A DNA stretch of 64,000 nucleotides from Aestuariirhabdus litorea (lineage in GTDB: Bacteria; Pseudomonadota; Gammaproteobacteria; Pseudomonadales; Aestuariirhabdaceae), in NCBI RefSeq assembly GCF_003864255.1, contig NZ_QWEZ01000001.1, forward strand, positions 806,001-870,000, written 5' to 3'. Every line of letters starts with the position of its first letter. The first letter of the stretch is position 1. This document shows positions 42,338-52,767 of the stretch, one piece after another. Position numbers and translations under genes: made by a program. The notes beneath the pieces are model-generated. The model was given only the letters and a program-made list of their open reading frames with translations. It was not told the origin of the DNA and searched no databases.

Positions 42338-42709
42338 TCAGCCCTGGGCCGCCTTGGGTTCGTAGATAACGTAGATCTTTTTGGTGGTTTCGACCACCTC
42401 CCACTCACCACTAAAGCCTGCCGGGATAACGAAATTATCCCCCGCCTTGAGGTGCACCTCACCACCCTTGGCATCGCGCAGGATGGAGTGCCCGGCCAGA
42501 ATCTGGCAGAACTCATGCTCACTGTAGCTGACGCGCCAGCAGCCGGGTTCTGACTGCCAGATGCCGCTGAAGAACTGCTCGCTGGGGTCGCTGTAGTGGT
42601 TCCACAGGGTCTGCTGCGGGTCACCCTTGAGCTGCTTTTCAGCCTCCACCCGGTAGGTTTCGGCGGTGGTCTCGGCCTGGTCAAAAAGAATAATATTTTT
42701 TACATTCAT
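42338..42709 (-). CDS. Cupin-domain protein (DUF861/EutQ-like)
   Basis: 123 residues. One cupin_3 barrel: FFSGIWQSEPGCWRVSYSEHEFCQILAGHSIL, GGEVHLKAGDNFVIPAGFSG and WEVVETTKKIYVIYE. Motif 1 lacks the two-histidine pattern of metal-binding cupins, as is usual for this subgroup. Close relatives are hypothetical proteins described as ethanolamine-utilisation EutQ-like or ureidoglycine aminohydrolase-like. No ethanolamine or purine genes are nearby, so function is open. It is tandem with gap, 174 bases upstream of it. Confidence 0.85.
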   Translation of the reverse strand: MNVKNIILFDQAETTAETYRVEAEKQLKGDPQQTLWNHYSDPSEQFFSGIWQSEPGCWRVSYSEHEFCQILAGHSILRDAKGGEVHLKAGDNFVIPAGFSGEWEVVETTKKIYVIYEPKAAQG

Positions 42710-42893
42710 GGTGCGCCTGGCTCCCTGTTTGCCCGTTTACTGTTGTTAATTAGCTGGTTCGATTCTACGTGTCGCCATGGTTATGTCCAATAAAACGAAC
42801 ATTTATGGGTAGCTGTGCCCACTGGAACCTTAGTGTTATAGTCGGGTAATAGCCGGTAAATCCGGGCTGTGCCCATCAATCGAGGAGCCAACG

Positions 42894-43472
42894 ATGGTAC
42901 GAATTCTTGCTTTTGCCGGTAGTGCTCGCCGGCACTCGTGGAACAAAAAGCTGGTGGCAATAGCCGGGGAGGCTGCCAGTGCGGCGGGCGCAGAGGTGAC
43001 CCGGGTGGACCTTGCGGACTATCCCATGCCCATCTACTGCGAGGACCTGGAGGCGGAGCAGGGGTTGCCTGACAGCGTGCGCCGTTTTAAGCAGCTGTTA
43101 GTCGATCACGATGGTTTTCTGATCGCCTCCCCTGAGCACAACAGCGCTTACAGCGCGTTGCTGAAAAATGCGATCGACTGGTGCAGTCGCCGTGAACAGC
43201 AGGATGAGCCGTCTCTGCTGGCTTTTAATGGCAAAGTGGCCGCCCTGATGTCGACCTCGCCGGGGGCTCTGGGGGGATTGCGGGGGTTGGTTAGCCTGCG
43301 CATGCTGCTGGGCAATATTGGGGTGCTGGTGCTGCCGCAGCAGCAGGCGGTTGGCAACGCGGTGCAGGCCTTTGGGGAGGAGGGGCAGCTGCTGGACCCT
43401 GGCCAGCAATCACGGATTGAGGGGCTGGGGGTGGCGTTGGTGGAGACGGTGCGTCGCCTGAACGGGGGCTAA
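42894..43472 (+). CDS. NADPH-dependent FMN reductase family protein
   Basis: 192 residues with a flavodoxin-like fold. The phosphate-binding loop is AFAGSARRHSWNKKL, and the flavin-binding signature is ASPEHNSAYSALLKNAIDWCSR, close to the family PEYNxSxxGxLKNAIDW. AAxLMSTSPGALGG follows. A ribosome-binding site GAGGAG precedes the ATG. Family members reduce FMN, quinones, azo dyes or chromate with NAD(P)H, and the physiological substrate is not inferable. It stands alone. Confidence 0.92.
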   Translation: MVRILAFAGSARRHSWNKKLVAIAGEAASAAGAEVTRVDLADYPMPIYCEDLEAEQGLPDSVRRFKQLLVDHDGFLIASPEHNSAYSALLKNAIDWCSRREQQDEPSLLAFNGKVAALMSTSPGALGGLRGLVSLRMLLGNIGVLVLPQQQAVGNAVQAFGEEGQLLDPGQQSRIEGLGVALVETVRRLNGG

Positions 43473-43489
43473 TCCTTGCAGCGCTGGCG

Positions 43490-43840
43490 TTAAATCTCCA
43501 GTAGCCAGTCGCCGTGACCCAAAAGGCGACCATCGGCGGGCGGCCTGGGCATGGTGTAGATCCAGCTGTGACCGTAACGACTGGGGATGCGGGAGCGCTG
43601 GTAGAGGTCGGGGTAGCGCTCGAACTGGTCCAGCAGTTCCAATTGAAGCGGATTTACCCGATAGATTTCACCCAGTAGCCGCTGGTTGCCCCCCTCGACG
43701 GCGGCGGGGTAGAGGCCCAGGCTGTAGAATGCGTAGATCGGTGGTGTCTGTTCGAAGCCGAGAAAATGTGCCCCCGCCATGCGCTCATGGCAGTGCGCTC
43801 CCTGGCGCAGCGACCCGTAAACAAAGACCAACTGTTCCAT
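43490..43840 (-). CDS. Gamma-glutamylcyclotransferase-like (AIG2) protein
   Basis: 116 residues, one GGCT/AIG2 domain. The substrate-loop motif VFVYGSLRQGAHCHERM is at the N-terminus, followed by GLYPAAVEGG, VNPLQLELLDQFERYPDLYQR and the aromatic C-terminal strand WIYTMPRPP. The usual catalytic glutamate falls in the LDQFE segment. It may release 5-oxoproline from gamma-glutamyl peptides, although many family members have other activities. It follows the TatD gene by 1 base and is probably cotranscribed. Confidence 0.88.
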   Translation of the reverse strand: MEQLVFVYGSLRQGAHCHERMAGAHFLGFEQTPPIYAFYSLGLYPAAVEGGNQRLLGEIYRVNPLQLELLDQFERYPDLYQRSRIPSRYGHSWIYTMPRPPADGRLLGHGDWLLEI

Positions 43841-43841
43841 C

Positions 43842-44660
43842 TCAGACTGTTACCTCGGAGGGGAAGAAGAGCGCGAGGCTGTTGCGGTAGGCGTGGCGGA
43901 GCAGGTGCTCGGTATCGACCTCGAGCTCCTCGGCGATGCGCTGGGCGATAAAGGGCAGATAGCAGGGACTGTTGGGTTTGCCGCGGTAGGGGACCGGTGC
44001 CAGGTAGGGGGAGTCGGTCTCCAGGACCAGCTGCTCGATGGGGGTGGCACGCACCACCTCTCGCACGTTCTCGGCACGGTTAAAGGTGGCGATGCCGTTA
44101 AAACCCAGCATAAAACCCTGTTCCAGGCAGTAGCGGGCCAGCGCCATGCCCGAGGTGAAACTGTGGATCACCCCCTTGCGGGCCAGACTGCGCTCGAAGT
44201 TGGCAAGGATCGCCTGGGTGTCTTCGTCGGCCTCGCGGCTGTGGATCACCACTGGCAGCTGCCGGTCGACGGCGATCTGCAGCTGGCGCTCAAACACCTC
44301 GCGCTGCACTTTGCGGTCGGCGTGGTCGTAGTAGTAATCGAGGCCAATTTCACCCACCGCCAACATGCGAGGGTCGTCCAGCTGCTCGATGATCTGGGCT
44401 TCCACGTCGATGTTGTATTGCTCGGCGTCGTGGGGGTGGATCCCCTGAGTTCCCCAGATGCGTGAATCGACCCGGCTCAGTTTCAACACCTTTTCCAGGT
44501 TGTCGGGGGAGACGGCGATGGTCACCATGCGTTCGATGCCAAGTTCGGCTGACCGCGCCAGCAGCTCATCGAGCTCGCCCTCGTCGAGATAATCGAGGTG
44601 GCAGTGGGTTTCGATGATCGGATGGTTAAAACGGGGGATGTCAGGTTTCTTTTTGCTCAT
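43842..44660 (-). CDS. TatD-family metal-dependent deoxyribonuclease
   Basis: 272 residues from the ATG at 44660 (GGAG 6 bases upstream). Metal ligands are visible as the HxH motif in IETHCHLDYL, the QGIHPHDAEQY segment, EIGLDYYYDHADRKVQREVF, the VIHSREADEDT segment and the ETDSPYLAPVPYRGKPNSP signature. TatD enzymes are DNA exonucleases that help in repair of oxidative damage and in DNA clearance. The order TatD then GGCT-like is unremarkable. Confidence 0.93.
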   Translation of the reverse strand: MSKKKPDIPRFNHPIIETHCHLDYLDEGELDELLARSAELGIERMVTIAVSPDNLEKVLKLSRVDSRIWGTQGIHPHDAEQYNIDVEAQIIEQLDDPRMLAVGEIGLDYYYDHADRKVQREVFERQLQIAVDRQLPVVIHSREADEDTQAILANFERSLARKGVIHSFTSGMALARYCLEQGFMLGFNGIATFNRAENVREVVRATPIEQLVLETDSPYLAPVPYRGKPNSPCYLPFIAQRIAEELEVDTEHLLRHAYRNSLALFFPSEVTV

Positions 44661-44749
44661 GGGAACTCCGGCCAGGGTCGCCCATTTTACCACGGGTGGG
44701 GGCGAGCTTGTCTTCTCCTGTGGTGAATAAAGCCGCTCCGGACCGCTCC

Positions 44750-45664
44750 TTATTGGGGGCGTGCGGGGACGCTGGGCTGGTTGGCCGCGGAGTGAAGCCA
44801 TTGGCAAAAGAGCTGGACTCGCTTGAGGTCGCGCTTCTCCCGCGGCATCACCAGGTAGTAGGCAAACTCGGAGGGCAGGCTGAGGGTGAAGGGACGCACC
44901 AGCCGGCCGCTGGCAACCTCCTCCTCCACCAGGGTGGCGCGGGCCAGGGCAACCCCCTGGCCGGAGAGCGCCGCTTCAATGGTGAGGCTGGAGTCGCCGA
45001 TGGTGTAGCCCGGGTTGCGGGGCTGGTAGTTGACCCCGGCGCAGTGAAACCAGTTGACCCAGTCCAGGTCACCGGGGCCCATGTCGTGCAGTAGACGGTA
45101 GTGAAGGAGGTCGGCCGGGGCGGTCAGAGGGGGGCCCTCCTCCAGTAGTCGGGGGGAGCAGACCGGATAGGCTTCATCGCGCATCAACAGCTCGCTGTGA
45201 AGGCCCGGGTAGTGCCCGCGGCCAAAGCGTATCGCCATGTCCATATCGCTGTTGCCGAAGTCCACCAGTGACAGTGAGGCGGAGATGCGTACCTCCTGGT
45301 CGGGGTGCTGGGTGGAGTAGCGGATCAGGCGAGGGATCAGCCAGCGATAGGCCAGGGAGGGGAGCACCGACAAATTGAGGGGACGCTGCTGTTGCTCATC
45401 GATAAGGGTTTGTACCCCCTGCTGGAGGGCGTGCATCGCCTCGCTGACGAAGGGCAGCAGGCGCTGCCCCTCATCGGTCAGCAGCAGGCGCCGGCTAAGG
45501 CGGCGAAACAGCGGATAGCCCAACTGCTCTTCCAGCTGGCGGATCTGTTGGCTGACCGCTGCCTGGCTGACAAAGAGCTCGTCGGCGGCACGGGTGAAGC
45601 TCAGGTGGCGGGCCGCAGCCTCAAACACCCGGAAGCCGTTGAGTGAGGGGAGTCGAAGCTTCAT
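44750..45664 (-). CDS. LysR-family regulator, GcvA-like
   Basis: 304 residues. The N-terminal HTH (SLNGFRVFEAAARHLSFTRA, DELFVSQAAVSQQIRQLEEQ) has the GcvA-subfamily wording, and the C-terminal part is a periplasmic-binding-like effector domain (NLSVLPSLAYRWLIPRL, DMDMAIRFGRGHYPGL). It is divergent from a DUF1127 gene, with a clear T-N11-A palindrome 15 bases upstream of its own start, so autoregulation and control of the DUF1127 gene are both possible. Target otherwise unknown. Confidence 0.92.
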   Translation of the reverse strand: MKLRLPSLNGFRVFEAAARHLSFTRAADELFVSQAAVSQQIRQLEEQLGYPLFRRLSRRLLLTDEGQRLLPFVSEAMHALQQGVQTLIDEQQQRPLNLSVLPSLAYRWLIPRLIRYSTQHPDQEVRISASLSLVDFGNSDMDMAIRFGRGHYPGLHSELLMRDEAYPVCSPRLLEEGPPLTAPADLLHYRLLHDMGPGDLDWVNWFHCAGVNYQPRNPGYTIGDSSLTIEAALSGQGVALARATLVEEEVASGRLVRPFTLSLPSEFAYYLVMPREKRDLKRVQLFCQWLHSAANQPSVPARPQ

Positions 45665-45678
45665 AGGGTCATTACAAG

Positions 45679-45693
45679 ATAAGTAAAACTTAT
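45679..45693. promoter_or_regulatory. LysR-type operator (T-N11-A palindrome)
   Basis: ATAAGT-AAA-ACTTAT is a perfect 6-bp inverted repeat with a 3-base centre. It contains the LysR T-N11-A arrangement. It sits 15-29 bases upstream of the divergent LysR gene and about 100 bases before the DUF1127 gene, where an autoregulatory site is expected. Confidence 0.6.
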
Positions 45694-45792
45694 ATATACC
45701 CTAGATTTAACCGTTTGTCGAAAAGGGGTTTGGTCGTTAGTTTTAGATCTCAAGGCTGAATACATCAGCATTTAACCGGGAGGAGGTCGATC

Positions 45793-46026
45793 ATGAATCA
45801 GGGATTTTGCATAAATAATAGTTGTGGTTATGGGAATGGAAGCAGGCGCGCCGGGAGCGCGTTGGCCGGCCGGCGGTGGAAGGCCCTTGTTGCCAGGGTG
45901 CGTTTGTGGCGCCAGCGGGCACAAACCCGTCGCTACCTGCGTGAGATGCCCTCCCATCTGCTTAAGGACGTAGGCATTGATGAGTCCCAGCGACAGCGGG
46001 AGGTGGACAAGCCCTTCTGGCGTTGA
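45793..46026 (+). CDS. DUF1127 small basic protein
   Basis: 77 residues with GGGAGGAGG before the ATG. The C-terminal 45 residues carry the DUF1127 pattern: a basic helix (VARVRLWRQRAQTRRYLREM) followed by SHLLKDVGIDESQRQREVDKPFWR. Such arginine-rich short proteins can act in RNA turnover and stress or phosphate responses in alphaproteobacteria. In gammaproteobacteria the roles are less clear. Its neighbours are two LysR genes; the divergent one is the likely regulator. Confidence 0.9.
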   Translation: MNQGFCINNSCGYGNGSRRAGSALAGRRWKALVARVRLWRQRAQTRRYLREMPSHLLKDVGIDESQRQREVDKPFWR

Positions 46027-46029
46027 AGC

Positions 46030-46896
46030 CTACTGGGCCAGCATGAAGTCGAGGAAAGCGCGGTTGGCCCGGCTCAGGTAGCCGCCGCGTTTGCAGGCGA
46101 TTGCCAGCTTCAGGTGGACCGGGTTGGAGAAGGGGATCGCCACCAGTTCGCTATCTCCGGCGATCACCATGCGCAGGAAGGTGGTGATCGCAAAACCGTT
46201 GGCGACGATCGATTTGGTGAGTGGGATCAGGTTGGTCTCGAAAGCGATCTGCGGATGCAGTTGGTGTGCCTGGCAGAGCTGGTCAATAAACTCCCGGTGA
46301 AAATAACCGGGTTTGAAGAGCGCCAGCTCCTCGGCAAAGAACGCCTCAACACTGACGCTGGGCTGCTGGGCGAAGGGGTGCTCCCGGTTGACGCAGACGA
46401 TCATCTCCTCTTCAAGGAAACCGTGGGTTTCCAGTGTATCGGGCAGGTTGTGGTCCACCACGATCCCGAGGTCGAGTTCGCCGCTGAACAGCATCTGCTG
46501 GATAGCGCGGGTACCCGCCTCCACCACGCTGAGTTTAAGGTCGGGGTAGCGGTGCTTGAAGGCCATCAGCAGGGGAGGGAAGTAATAGGAGCCCAGCATG
46601 CTGGGGATACCGATTGAGACCTCTCCGCGCTCCAGTCCACTAAGCTCAGCCATCTCCCGCCTGGCATCGCGCAGCTGGGAGAGGATGAGGCGGCTATGGT
46701 GCAGCAGGCGCTCCCCCTCCGCTGTGAGGCTGATGCGCTTGTCCTGTCGGTTGAACAGGGTCAGCCGGAGGGCGTGCTCAAGTTTCTGCACTGCGATGCT
46801 GACCGCAGGCTGTGCCATATTCAGCTCCCCGGCGGCCCGGGTAAAGTTGAGGTGCTTGGCCACGGCATGAAAGCATTCCAGCTGGCGCAGGTTCAT
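46030..46896 (-). CDS. LysR-family regulator divergent from an MFS exporter
   Basis: 288 residues. N-terminal HTH (MNLRQLECFHAVAKHLNFTR, GELNMAQPAVSIAVQKLEH), then an effector domain (GEVSIGIPSMLGSYYFPPLL, GELDLGIVVDHNLPDTLE). It diverges from an MFS transporter gene with a 99-base intergenic region that contains a perfect 7-bp palindrome. This is the arrangement of E. coli ynfL-ynfM. It should control the exporter, responding to an unknown small molecule. It starts convergent to the DUF1127 gene, 3 bases apart. Confidence 0.92.
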   Translation of the reverse strand: MNLRQLECFHAVAKHLNFTRAAGELNMAQPAVSIAVQKLEHALRLTLFNRQDKRISLTAEGERLLHHSRLILSQLRDARREMAELSGLERGEVSIGIPSMLGSYYFPPLLMAFKHRYPDLKLSVVEAGTRAIQQMLFSGELDLGIVVDHNLPDTLETHGFLEEEMIVCVNREHPFAQQPSVSVEAFFAEELALFKPGYFHREFIDQLCQAHQLHPQIAFETNLIPLTKSIVANGFAITTFLRMVIAGDSELVAIPFSNPVHLKLAIACKRGGYLSRANRAFLDFMLAQ

Positions 46897-46930
46897 TGCG
46901 ATCGCTCCTGAAGGAGTTAATCATATTAGA

Positions 46931-46946
46931 ATGATATTGATATCAT
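46931..46946. promoter_or_regulatory. Palindromic operator in the LysR/MFS divergent region
   Basis: ATGATAT-TG-ATATCAT is a perfect 7-bp inverted repeat with a 2-base centre, lying 35 bases from the LysR start and 50 from the MFS start. The surrounding DNA is exceptionally AT-rich for this genome and also holds the -10 elements of both genes. Confidence 0.55.
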
Positions 46947-46995
46947 ATAAATAATATATTTTATATATTGTTTGGCGGGCGCTAGAGTGCCATCC

Positions 46996-48246
46996 ATGAT
47001 CGAAGCACGCACCCCCCAATTCTGGCGTAGCACCCTGGCCCTGAGTCTCGGCTCCTTTATGGTGTTCGCCAATATCTATACCACCCAGCCGATGCTGCCG
47101 AGCTTTAGCGAGACGTTCGGGGTGTCGCCCCTGGTGGCCAGCTGGAGCCTCTCTTTGACCACCCTCATGCTGGCCTGTTCACTGCTGGTCTACGGCCCCC
47201 TGTCCGACGCCATTGGGCGCCGGGGGTTGATGCTGGTGTCGCTGGGCGGTGTGCTGCTGCTCACCCTCGCACTGGGCTTTGTGGAGGAGTTTGAAACCCT
47301 GCTCTGGCTTAGGGTGGTGCAGGGGTTCCTGCTGGGAGGCCTGCCGGCAATCGCCATCGCCTACATGGGCGATGAGTACAGCAAGCCGGCACTGGGCGTC
47401 GCGGTGGGCATCTACATCAGCGGCAACACCCTGGGTGGGATTGGCGGGCGCCTGGTGGGGGGCTTCATGACCGACCTGGCCGGCTGGCAGAGTGCTTTCT
47501 GGGTGATGTCGCTGATCAGTCTGGTCTGCCTGTCGCTGCTGCTGTGGCTGTTGCCCCCTTCGCGCCACTTTACCCCCAAGCCTTTCCGCCTGTGCGGGGT
47601 GCTGGGGGATATGGGACGCCACCTGCGTAACCCGGTACTGCTGCTGGCGTACCTGATTGGTGGGCTGAACTTCTTTATCTTCATCAACCAGTACAGCTAC
47701 GTTACCTTTTTGCTGAGCGCCGAGCCCTACCTGCTCTCCGCCAGCTTTCTGGGCATGCTCTTTCTGTGCTATCTCAGCGGCACCTTTGCTTCCGCCCTGT
47801 CGGGGCGCATCGCCCGGGGGCTGCCGCAGCCCTTGTGCATGCTGATGGGGATTGCCATCTTTATGTGCGGCACCCTGGTGACCCTGATCCCCAGCCTGTG
47901 GGCAATTCTGGGGGGGCTGTTGATCAACAGTTTCGGCTTCTTCTTCTGCCACTCCATGGCCAGCTCCTGGGTGAGCCATAACGCCGCCTTCGCGCGAGGC
48001 AGCGCCTCCTCCCTTTACCTGGTGTTTTACTACGTGGGTGCCAGCAGTGGTGGCTTCTATCTGGAACCCTTCTGGCAGCAGTCGGGATGGTCTGGAGTGG
48101 TGCTGGGCTCGCTGCTGGTGTTGGCGCTGACCGCGGCCATGGCGCTGCGGTTGTGGCTGCGACCTGCGTCAACGGAGGTGATGCTGGAGCGCGTTGAGCC
48201 TCCCGGCCCGAGGCGTTCCGGACCCCACAGCGCCTGCGCCCGCTAG
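46996..48246 (+). CDS. MFS transporter, YnfM-like exporter
   Basis: 416 residues with 12 hydrophobic helices. I chose the ATG at 46996; an in-frame TTG at 46972 is less likely. MFS signatures are SLTTLMLACSLLVYGPLSDAIGRRGLML between helices 2 and 3, and the RVVQGFLLGGLPAIAIAYMGDE helix-4 motif. Starting with IEARTPQFWRSTLALSLGSFMVF it resembles E. coli YnfM, an exporter of unknown natural substrate. The divergent LysR gene fits the ynfL-ynfM type pairing. Confidence 0.92.
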   Translation: MIEARTPQFWRSTLALSLGSFMVFANIYTTQPMLPSFSETFGVSPLVASWSLSLTTLMLACSLLVYGPLSDAIGRRGLMLVSLGGVLLLTLALGFVEEFETLLWLRVVQGFLLGGLPAIAIAYMGDEYSKPALGVAVGIYISGNTLGGIGGRLVGGFMTDLAGWQSAFWVMSLISLVCLSLLLWLLPPSRHFTPKPFRLCGVLGDMGRHLRNPVLLLAYLIGGLNFFIFINQYSYVTFLLSAEPYLLSASFLGMLFLCYLSGTFASALSGRIARGLPQPLCMLMGIAIFMCGTLVTLIPSLWAILGGLLINSFGFFFCHSMASSWVSHNAAFARGSASSLYLVFYYVGASSGGFYLEPFWQQSGWSGVVLGSLLVLALTAAMALRLWLRPASTEVMLERVEPPGPRRSGPHSACAR

Positions 48247-48333
48247 GCACCAGGGTGCAGCCGTGGGTGCGGGTAAATTGCATCTTTTGCCAAAGCTGCT
48301 AACGTATGCCCGATTTTCTTCCCGGGAGCGGCC

Positions 48334-49373
<1,040 letters not shown>

Positions 49374-49377
<4 letters not shown>

Positions 49378-50486
49378 GCAAGCGCCCCAATATCGACATC
49401 GATCACTATCTGAATCTGTTCCTCGAGGATATCCCGCTGATGGATGTCCGCGCCCCTGTAGAGTTCGATAAGGGGGCGTTCCCTACAAGCCAGAACCTGC
49501 CGCTGCTCGATGATCGCCAACGGGAGCTGATCGGGACCCGCTACAAGAATGCGGGTCAGGATGCGGCGATCGCCCTCGGCAATGAGATGGCGACCGCAGA
49601 TATAAAGGCGGCACGGGTGGCCCGTTGGCAGGCCTTTGCTGCGGCCCACCCAGAGGGGGTGCTCTACTGCTTTCGTGGCGGGCTGCGTTCGAAAATAAGC
49701 CAACAGTGGCTGGCGGAAGCGGGAATCGAGATGCCCTTCGTCGAGGGTGGCTACAAGGCACTGCGTCGTTTTCTGATTGACAGCATCGACGAGGTGATTG
49801 CCAGCGCTCGATTCATGGTGGTGGGCGGCCTGACGGGAACCGGGAAGACCCCGCTGCTGGCGGAGCTCGACAACAGCGTCGACCTGGAGGGGCTCGCGAA
49901 CCACAAGGGTTCCAGTTTCGGTAAGCAGATCGGTGGCCAGCCCACCCAGATCAATTTTGAAAATGCCCTGGCGGTGCGCCTTCTGAAGTTGCGGGCCGCC
50001 GGACACAGCCTCATGGTGCTGGAGGATGAGAGCCGGATGGTGGGCCGTTGCGGTTTACCCCCGGCGCTGCAGGAGGCGATGGCACAGGCGCCGGTGGTGG
50101 TGATCGAGGCCGGCCTGGAGGAGCGTATTGAGCGCCTGCAGCGGGAGTACGTTGAGGATATGCTGACCGCTTACCGGTCGCATTTGGGTGAGGAGGAGGG
50201 CTACCTTGCCTTCTCAAATTACCTGCTGGATGCCATTGAGGGGATCCGTCGTCGTCTCGGGGGTGAGCGTTACCAGCAGATCCGGGATGCCCTCCAGCAG
50301 GCGCTGCAACATCGCCAGCTGGAGTCGGTGGCGGGGGTCTATCGCGATGCCATCGCCCAGGTGCTGGAGCAGTATTACGATCCCATGTACCAGTACCAGC
50401 TGGATCAGAAAAAGGAGCGCATCCGCTTCCGGGGTTCTTACTCCGAGGTGGTGAGCTACCTGCGGAACCTGGGCGTTGAGCAATGA
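49374..50486 (+). CDS. mnmH: tRNA 2-selenouridine synthase
   Basis: 370 residues; ATGA overlap with selD. The N-terminal rhodanese domain has [15 protein letters not shown] and the catalytic cysteine in [10 protein letters not shown]. The C-terminal half holds a P-loop [16 protein letters not shown] followed by [15 protein letters not shown]. It converts 2-thiouridine at tRNA position 34 to 2-selenouridine via geranylated thiouridine, with selenophosphate from SelD. Length and layout match SelU/MnmH (YbbB). Confidence 0.97.
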
Positions 50487-50518
50487 TCTCTGGCCCTGGG
50501 CCACATAAGGAAACAGTT

Positions 50519-51880
50519 ATGAGCCGAGTATGGACCCCTTCCAGCTGGAGGGACTACCCCATCCAGCAGCAACCGGACTACCCGAATCCCCTGGCGCTGC
50601 AGGCCGTGGAGGAGCAGCTGGCGGGGTTCCCGCCGCTGGTGTTTGCCGGTGAGGCTCGGGATCTCAAACAGCAGTTGGCGGAGGTGGCCGAGGGGCGCGC
50701 TTTTCTGCTGCAGGGGGGGGACTGCGCCGAGAGCTTTGCCGAGTTTGGCGCCGATACCATACGCGATACCTTCAAGGTGCTGCTGCAGATGGCCATAGTG
50801 CTCACCTTCGGGGCCAGCTGCCCGGTGGTCAAGGTGGGACGCATGGCGGGTCAGTTCGCCAAACCCCGCAGTGCCGCCACCGAGGTGGTCGACGACGTGG
50901 AATTGCCGAGCTATCGGGGTGATATCGTCAACGGTATTGAGTTCGATGCCGTCGCGCGTATTCCTGATCCCCAGCGTATGCTGCAAGCGACCCATCAGGC
51001 AGCGGCCACCCTCAACCTGCTGCGCGCCTTCTCCAAGGGGGGGATGGCGGACCTGCACCAGGTGCACCGATGGAACCTGGACTTCATTCACAATCGGGAC
51101 CTCAGCGAGCGTTACCAGCACCTGGCCGATCGCATCGATGAGACCCTGGGCTTTATGGCCGCCTGCGGGATGACGGCCGAGAACACCAAGGCGATCCGGG
51201 AAACCACCCTGTTCACCTCCCACGAAGCGCTGCTGCTGAACTACGAGCAGGCGTTTACCCGGCGCGACAGCCTGAGTGGCGACTGGTATGACTGCTCTGC
51301 CCATATGCTGTGGATCGGTGATCGTACGCGCCAGCTCGACTCGGCCCACGTCGAGTTTTTGAGCGGGGTCTGTAACCCGATCGGACTGAAACTGGGGCCC
51401 AGCATCACGGAAGATGAGCTGCTGCGCCTGATTGAGCGTCTCAACCCCCATAACGAAGCGGGGCGGCTGAACCTGATCGTGCGCATGGGGGCCGACCGGG
51501 TGGCCGAAACCTTCCCACCGCTGTTACGGGCGGTGCAGCGGGAGGGGGCCCGGGTGGTCTGGAGTTGTGACCCGATGCACGGCAATACCATCAAGGCCAG
51601 CAGCGGCTACAAGACCCGCCCCTTTGAGCAGATACTGCGGGAGGTCCGGGGCTTCTTCGATGTGCATCGTGCCGAGGGCAGCTATGCCGGCGGCGTTCAC
51701 TTCGAGATGACGGGGCAGGATGTTACCGAGTGCACCGGCGGCAGTGGCTCCATTACCGAGGAGTTGCTGGGTGATCGTTACCATACCCAGTGCGACCCCC
51801 GACTGAATGCCGACCAGGCACTGGAGCTGGCCTTCCTGATGGCGGAGATGCTAAAGGATTGTCGATCCGGCGGGCGTTAA
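50519..51880 (+). CDS. 3-deoxy-7-phosphoheptulonate synthase, class II
   Basis: 453 residues from the ATG at 50519 (TAAGGAAAC upstream). Class II (plant-type) DAHP synthase signatures: [70 protein letters not shown] and [17 protein letters not shown]. It catalyses the first step of the shikimate pathway. Many Gammaproteobacteria have it besides class I enzymes. It starts 32 bases after mnmH and may be partly cotranscribed. Confidence 0.96.
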   Translation: MSRVWTPSSWRDYPIQQQPDYPNPLALQAVEEQLAGFPPLVFAGEARDLKQQLAEVAEGRAFLLQGGDCAESFAEFGADTIRDTFKVLLQMAIVLTFGASCPVVKVGRMAGQFAKPRSAATEVVDDVELPSYRGDIVNGIEFDAVARIPDPQRMLQATHQAAATLNLLRAFSKGGMADLHQVHRWNLDFIHNRDLSERYQHLADRIDETLGFMAACGMTAENTKAIRETTLFTSHEALLLNYEQAFTRRDSLSGDWYDCSAHMLWIGDRTRQLDSAHVEFLSGVCNPIGLKLGPSITEDELLRLIERLNPHNEAGRLNLIVRMGADRVAETFPPLLRAVQREGARVVWSCDPMHGNTIKASSGYKTRPFEQILREVRGFFDVHRAEGSYAGGVHFEMTGQDVTECTGGSGSITEELLGDRYHTQCDPRLNADQALELAFLMAEMLKDCRSGGR

Positions 51881-52672
51881 TCAGGGTTTTTGGTTGAGCC
51901 CGTAGCCCATCCACTTGTAGAGGTTGTCGTTCATTACATGGGCGGCGTGGCCACTGTGTTGGGAGTGGCTGAGCCATTCGCTCATCTGTTGCAGCGGAAA
52001 GTCGCAGAGGCTGGCGCGGGAGATGCCGATATAGAGTTCGAAAGAGGCGATATCCACCGGCATCTTCTCGAACACCCCCTCCATGTCGAGCAGGGAGACA
52101 AAGAGATCATCCTGAATCTGGGGGTAGATGGCGTAGTCGACCCGGCCGACGTTGAGCATCTTCAGCCCCTGTTGTGCGTTCTGGATGCGTAGCAGGTCGA
52201 GTTCGGCTTCGGCAAAGGCCTCGAAGCGGGCCCCGAGGTAGGTATCCTTGGAGGCGACGCCCTTGAGTTTGCGCAGCTGGGACCAGTCGGTGATCTCGAG
52301 ATTGCTTCTGCGACGGGTAATCACAATGTAGCTTTGGGTGTAGATGGGGGGTTCAACAAAGACCGTGTAACTTTCGGCCTCCGGGGTACGGGCCATAGCG
52401 GGATTGATATCAAACTTACCCAGCTTGAAATCCCGCATCACCCGGTTGTTGCCGCCTTTGAAATCGGAGTGGACCGAGATACCCTGTTCGGCCAGCATCT
52501 CGCTCACTAACTCCGGGGCCGAACCCAGCGTCGACAGGTAGTCCCCCCAGACCACCGGCGGCAGGTTCGGATGCCCGGCGATGGTGACCTGGCTGCAGGC
52601 CTGGCCGTGGGCTCCCGTTGAGGCCAGCAGCAGCCAGGGCAGGTGCAGAAAATAACGTCGTAGTGCGCGCAT
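51881..52672 (-). CDS. Periplasmic solute-binding protein, family 3 type
   Basis: 263 residues from the ATG at 52672 (AGAGGA 5 bases upstream). A signal peptide (YFLHLPWLLLASTGAHG) is followed by a two-lobed SBP_bac_3 fold: VTIAGHPNLPPVVWGDYLST, KLGKFDINPAMARTPEAES, LKGVASKDTYLGARFEAFAE and GRVDYAIYPQ. No permease or kinase genes adjoin. Orphan proteins of this type often act as sensors or are shared by a distant transporter. Ligand unknown; an amino acid or similar polar compound is usual for the family. Confidence 0.87.
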   Translation of the reverse strand: MRALRRYFLHLPWLLLASTGAHGQACSQVTIAGHPNLPPVVWGDYLSTLGSAPELVSEMLAEQGISVHSDFKGGNNRVMRDFKLGKFDINPAMARTPEAESYTVFVEPPIYTQSYIVITRRRSNLEITDWSQLRKLKGVASKDTYLGARFEAFAEAELDLLRIQNAQQGLKMLNVGRVDYAIYPQIQDDLFVSLLDMEGVFEKMPVDIASFELYIGISRASLCDFPLQQMSEWLSHSQHSGHAAHVMNDNLYKWMGYGLNQKP

Positions 52673-52767
52673 ACTGGTCCTCTGGGGAGAGCTGGTGCGG
52701 TCGGTGGACGATTTGTTGATCAATTTACTCAAGCTTATCACGGCTTTACAAAGGGTGAGAAGGTGGG

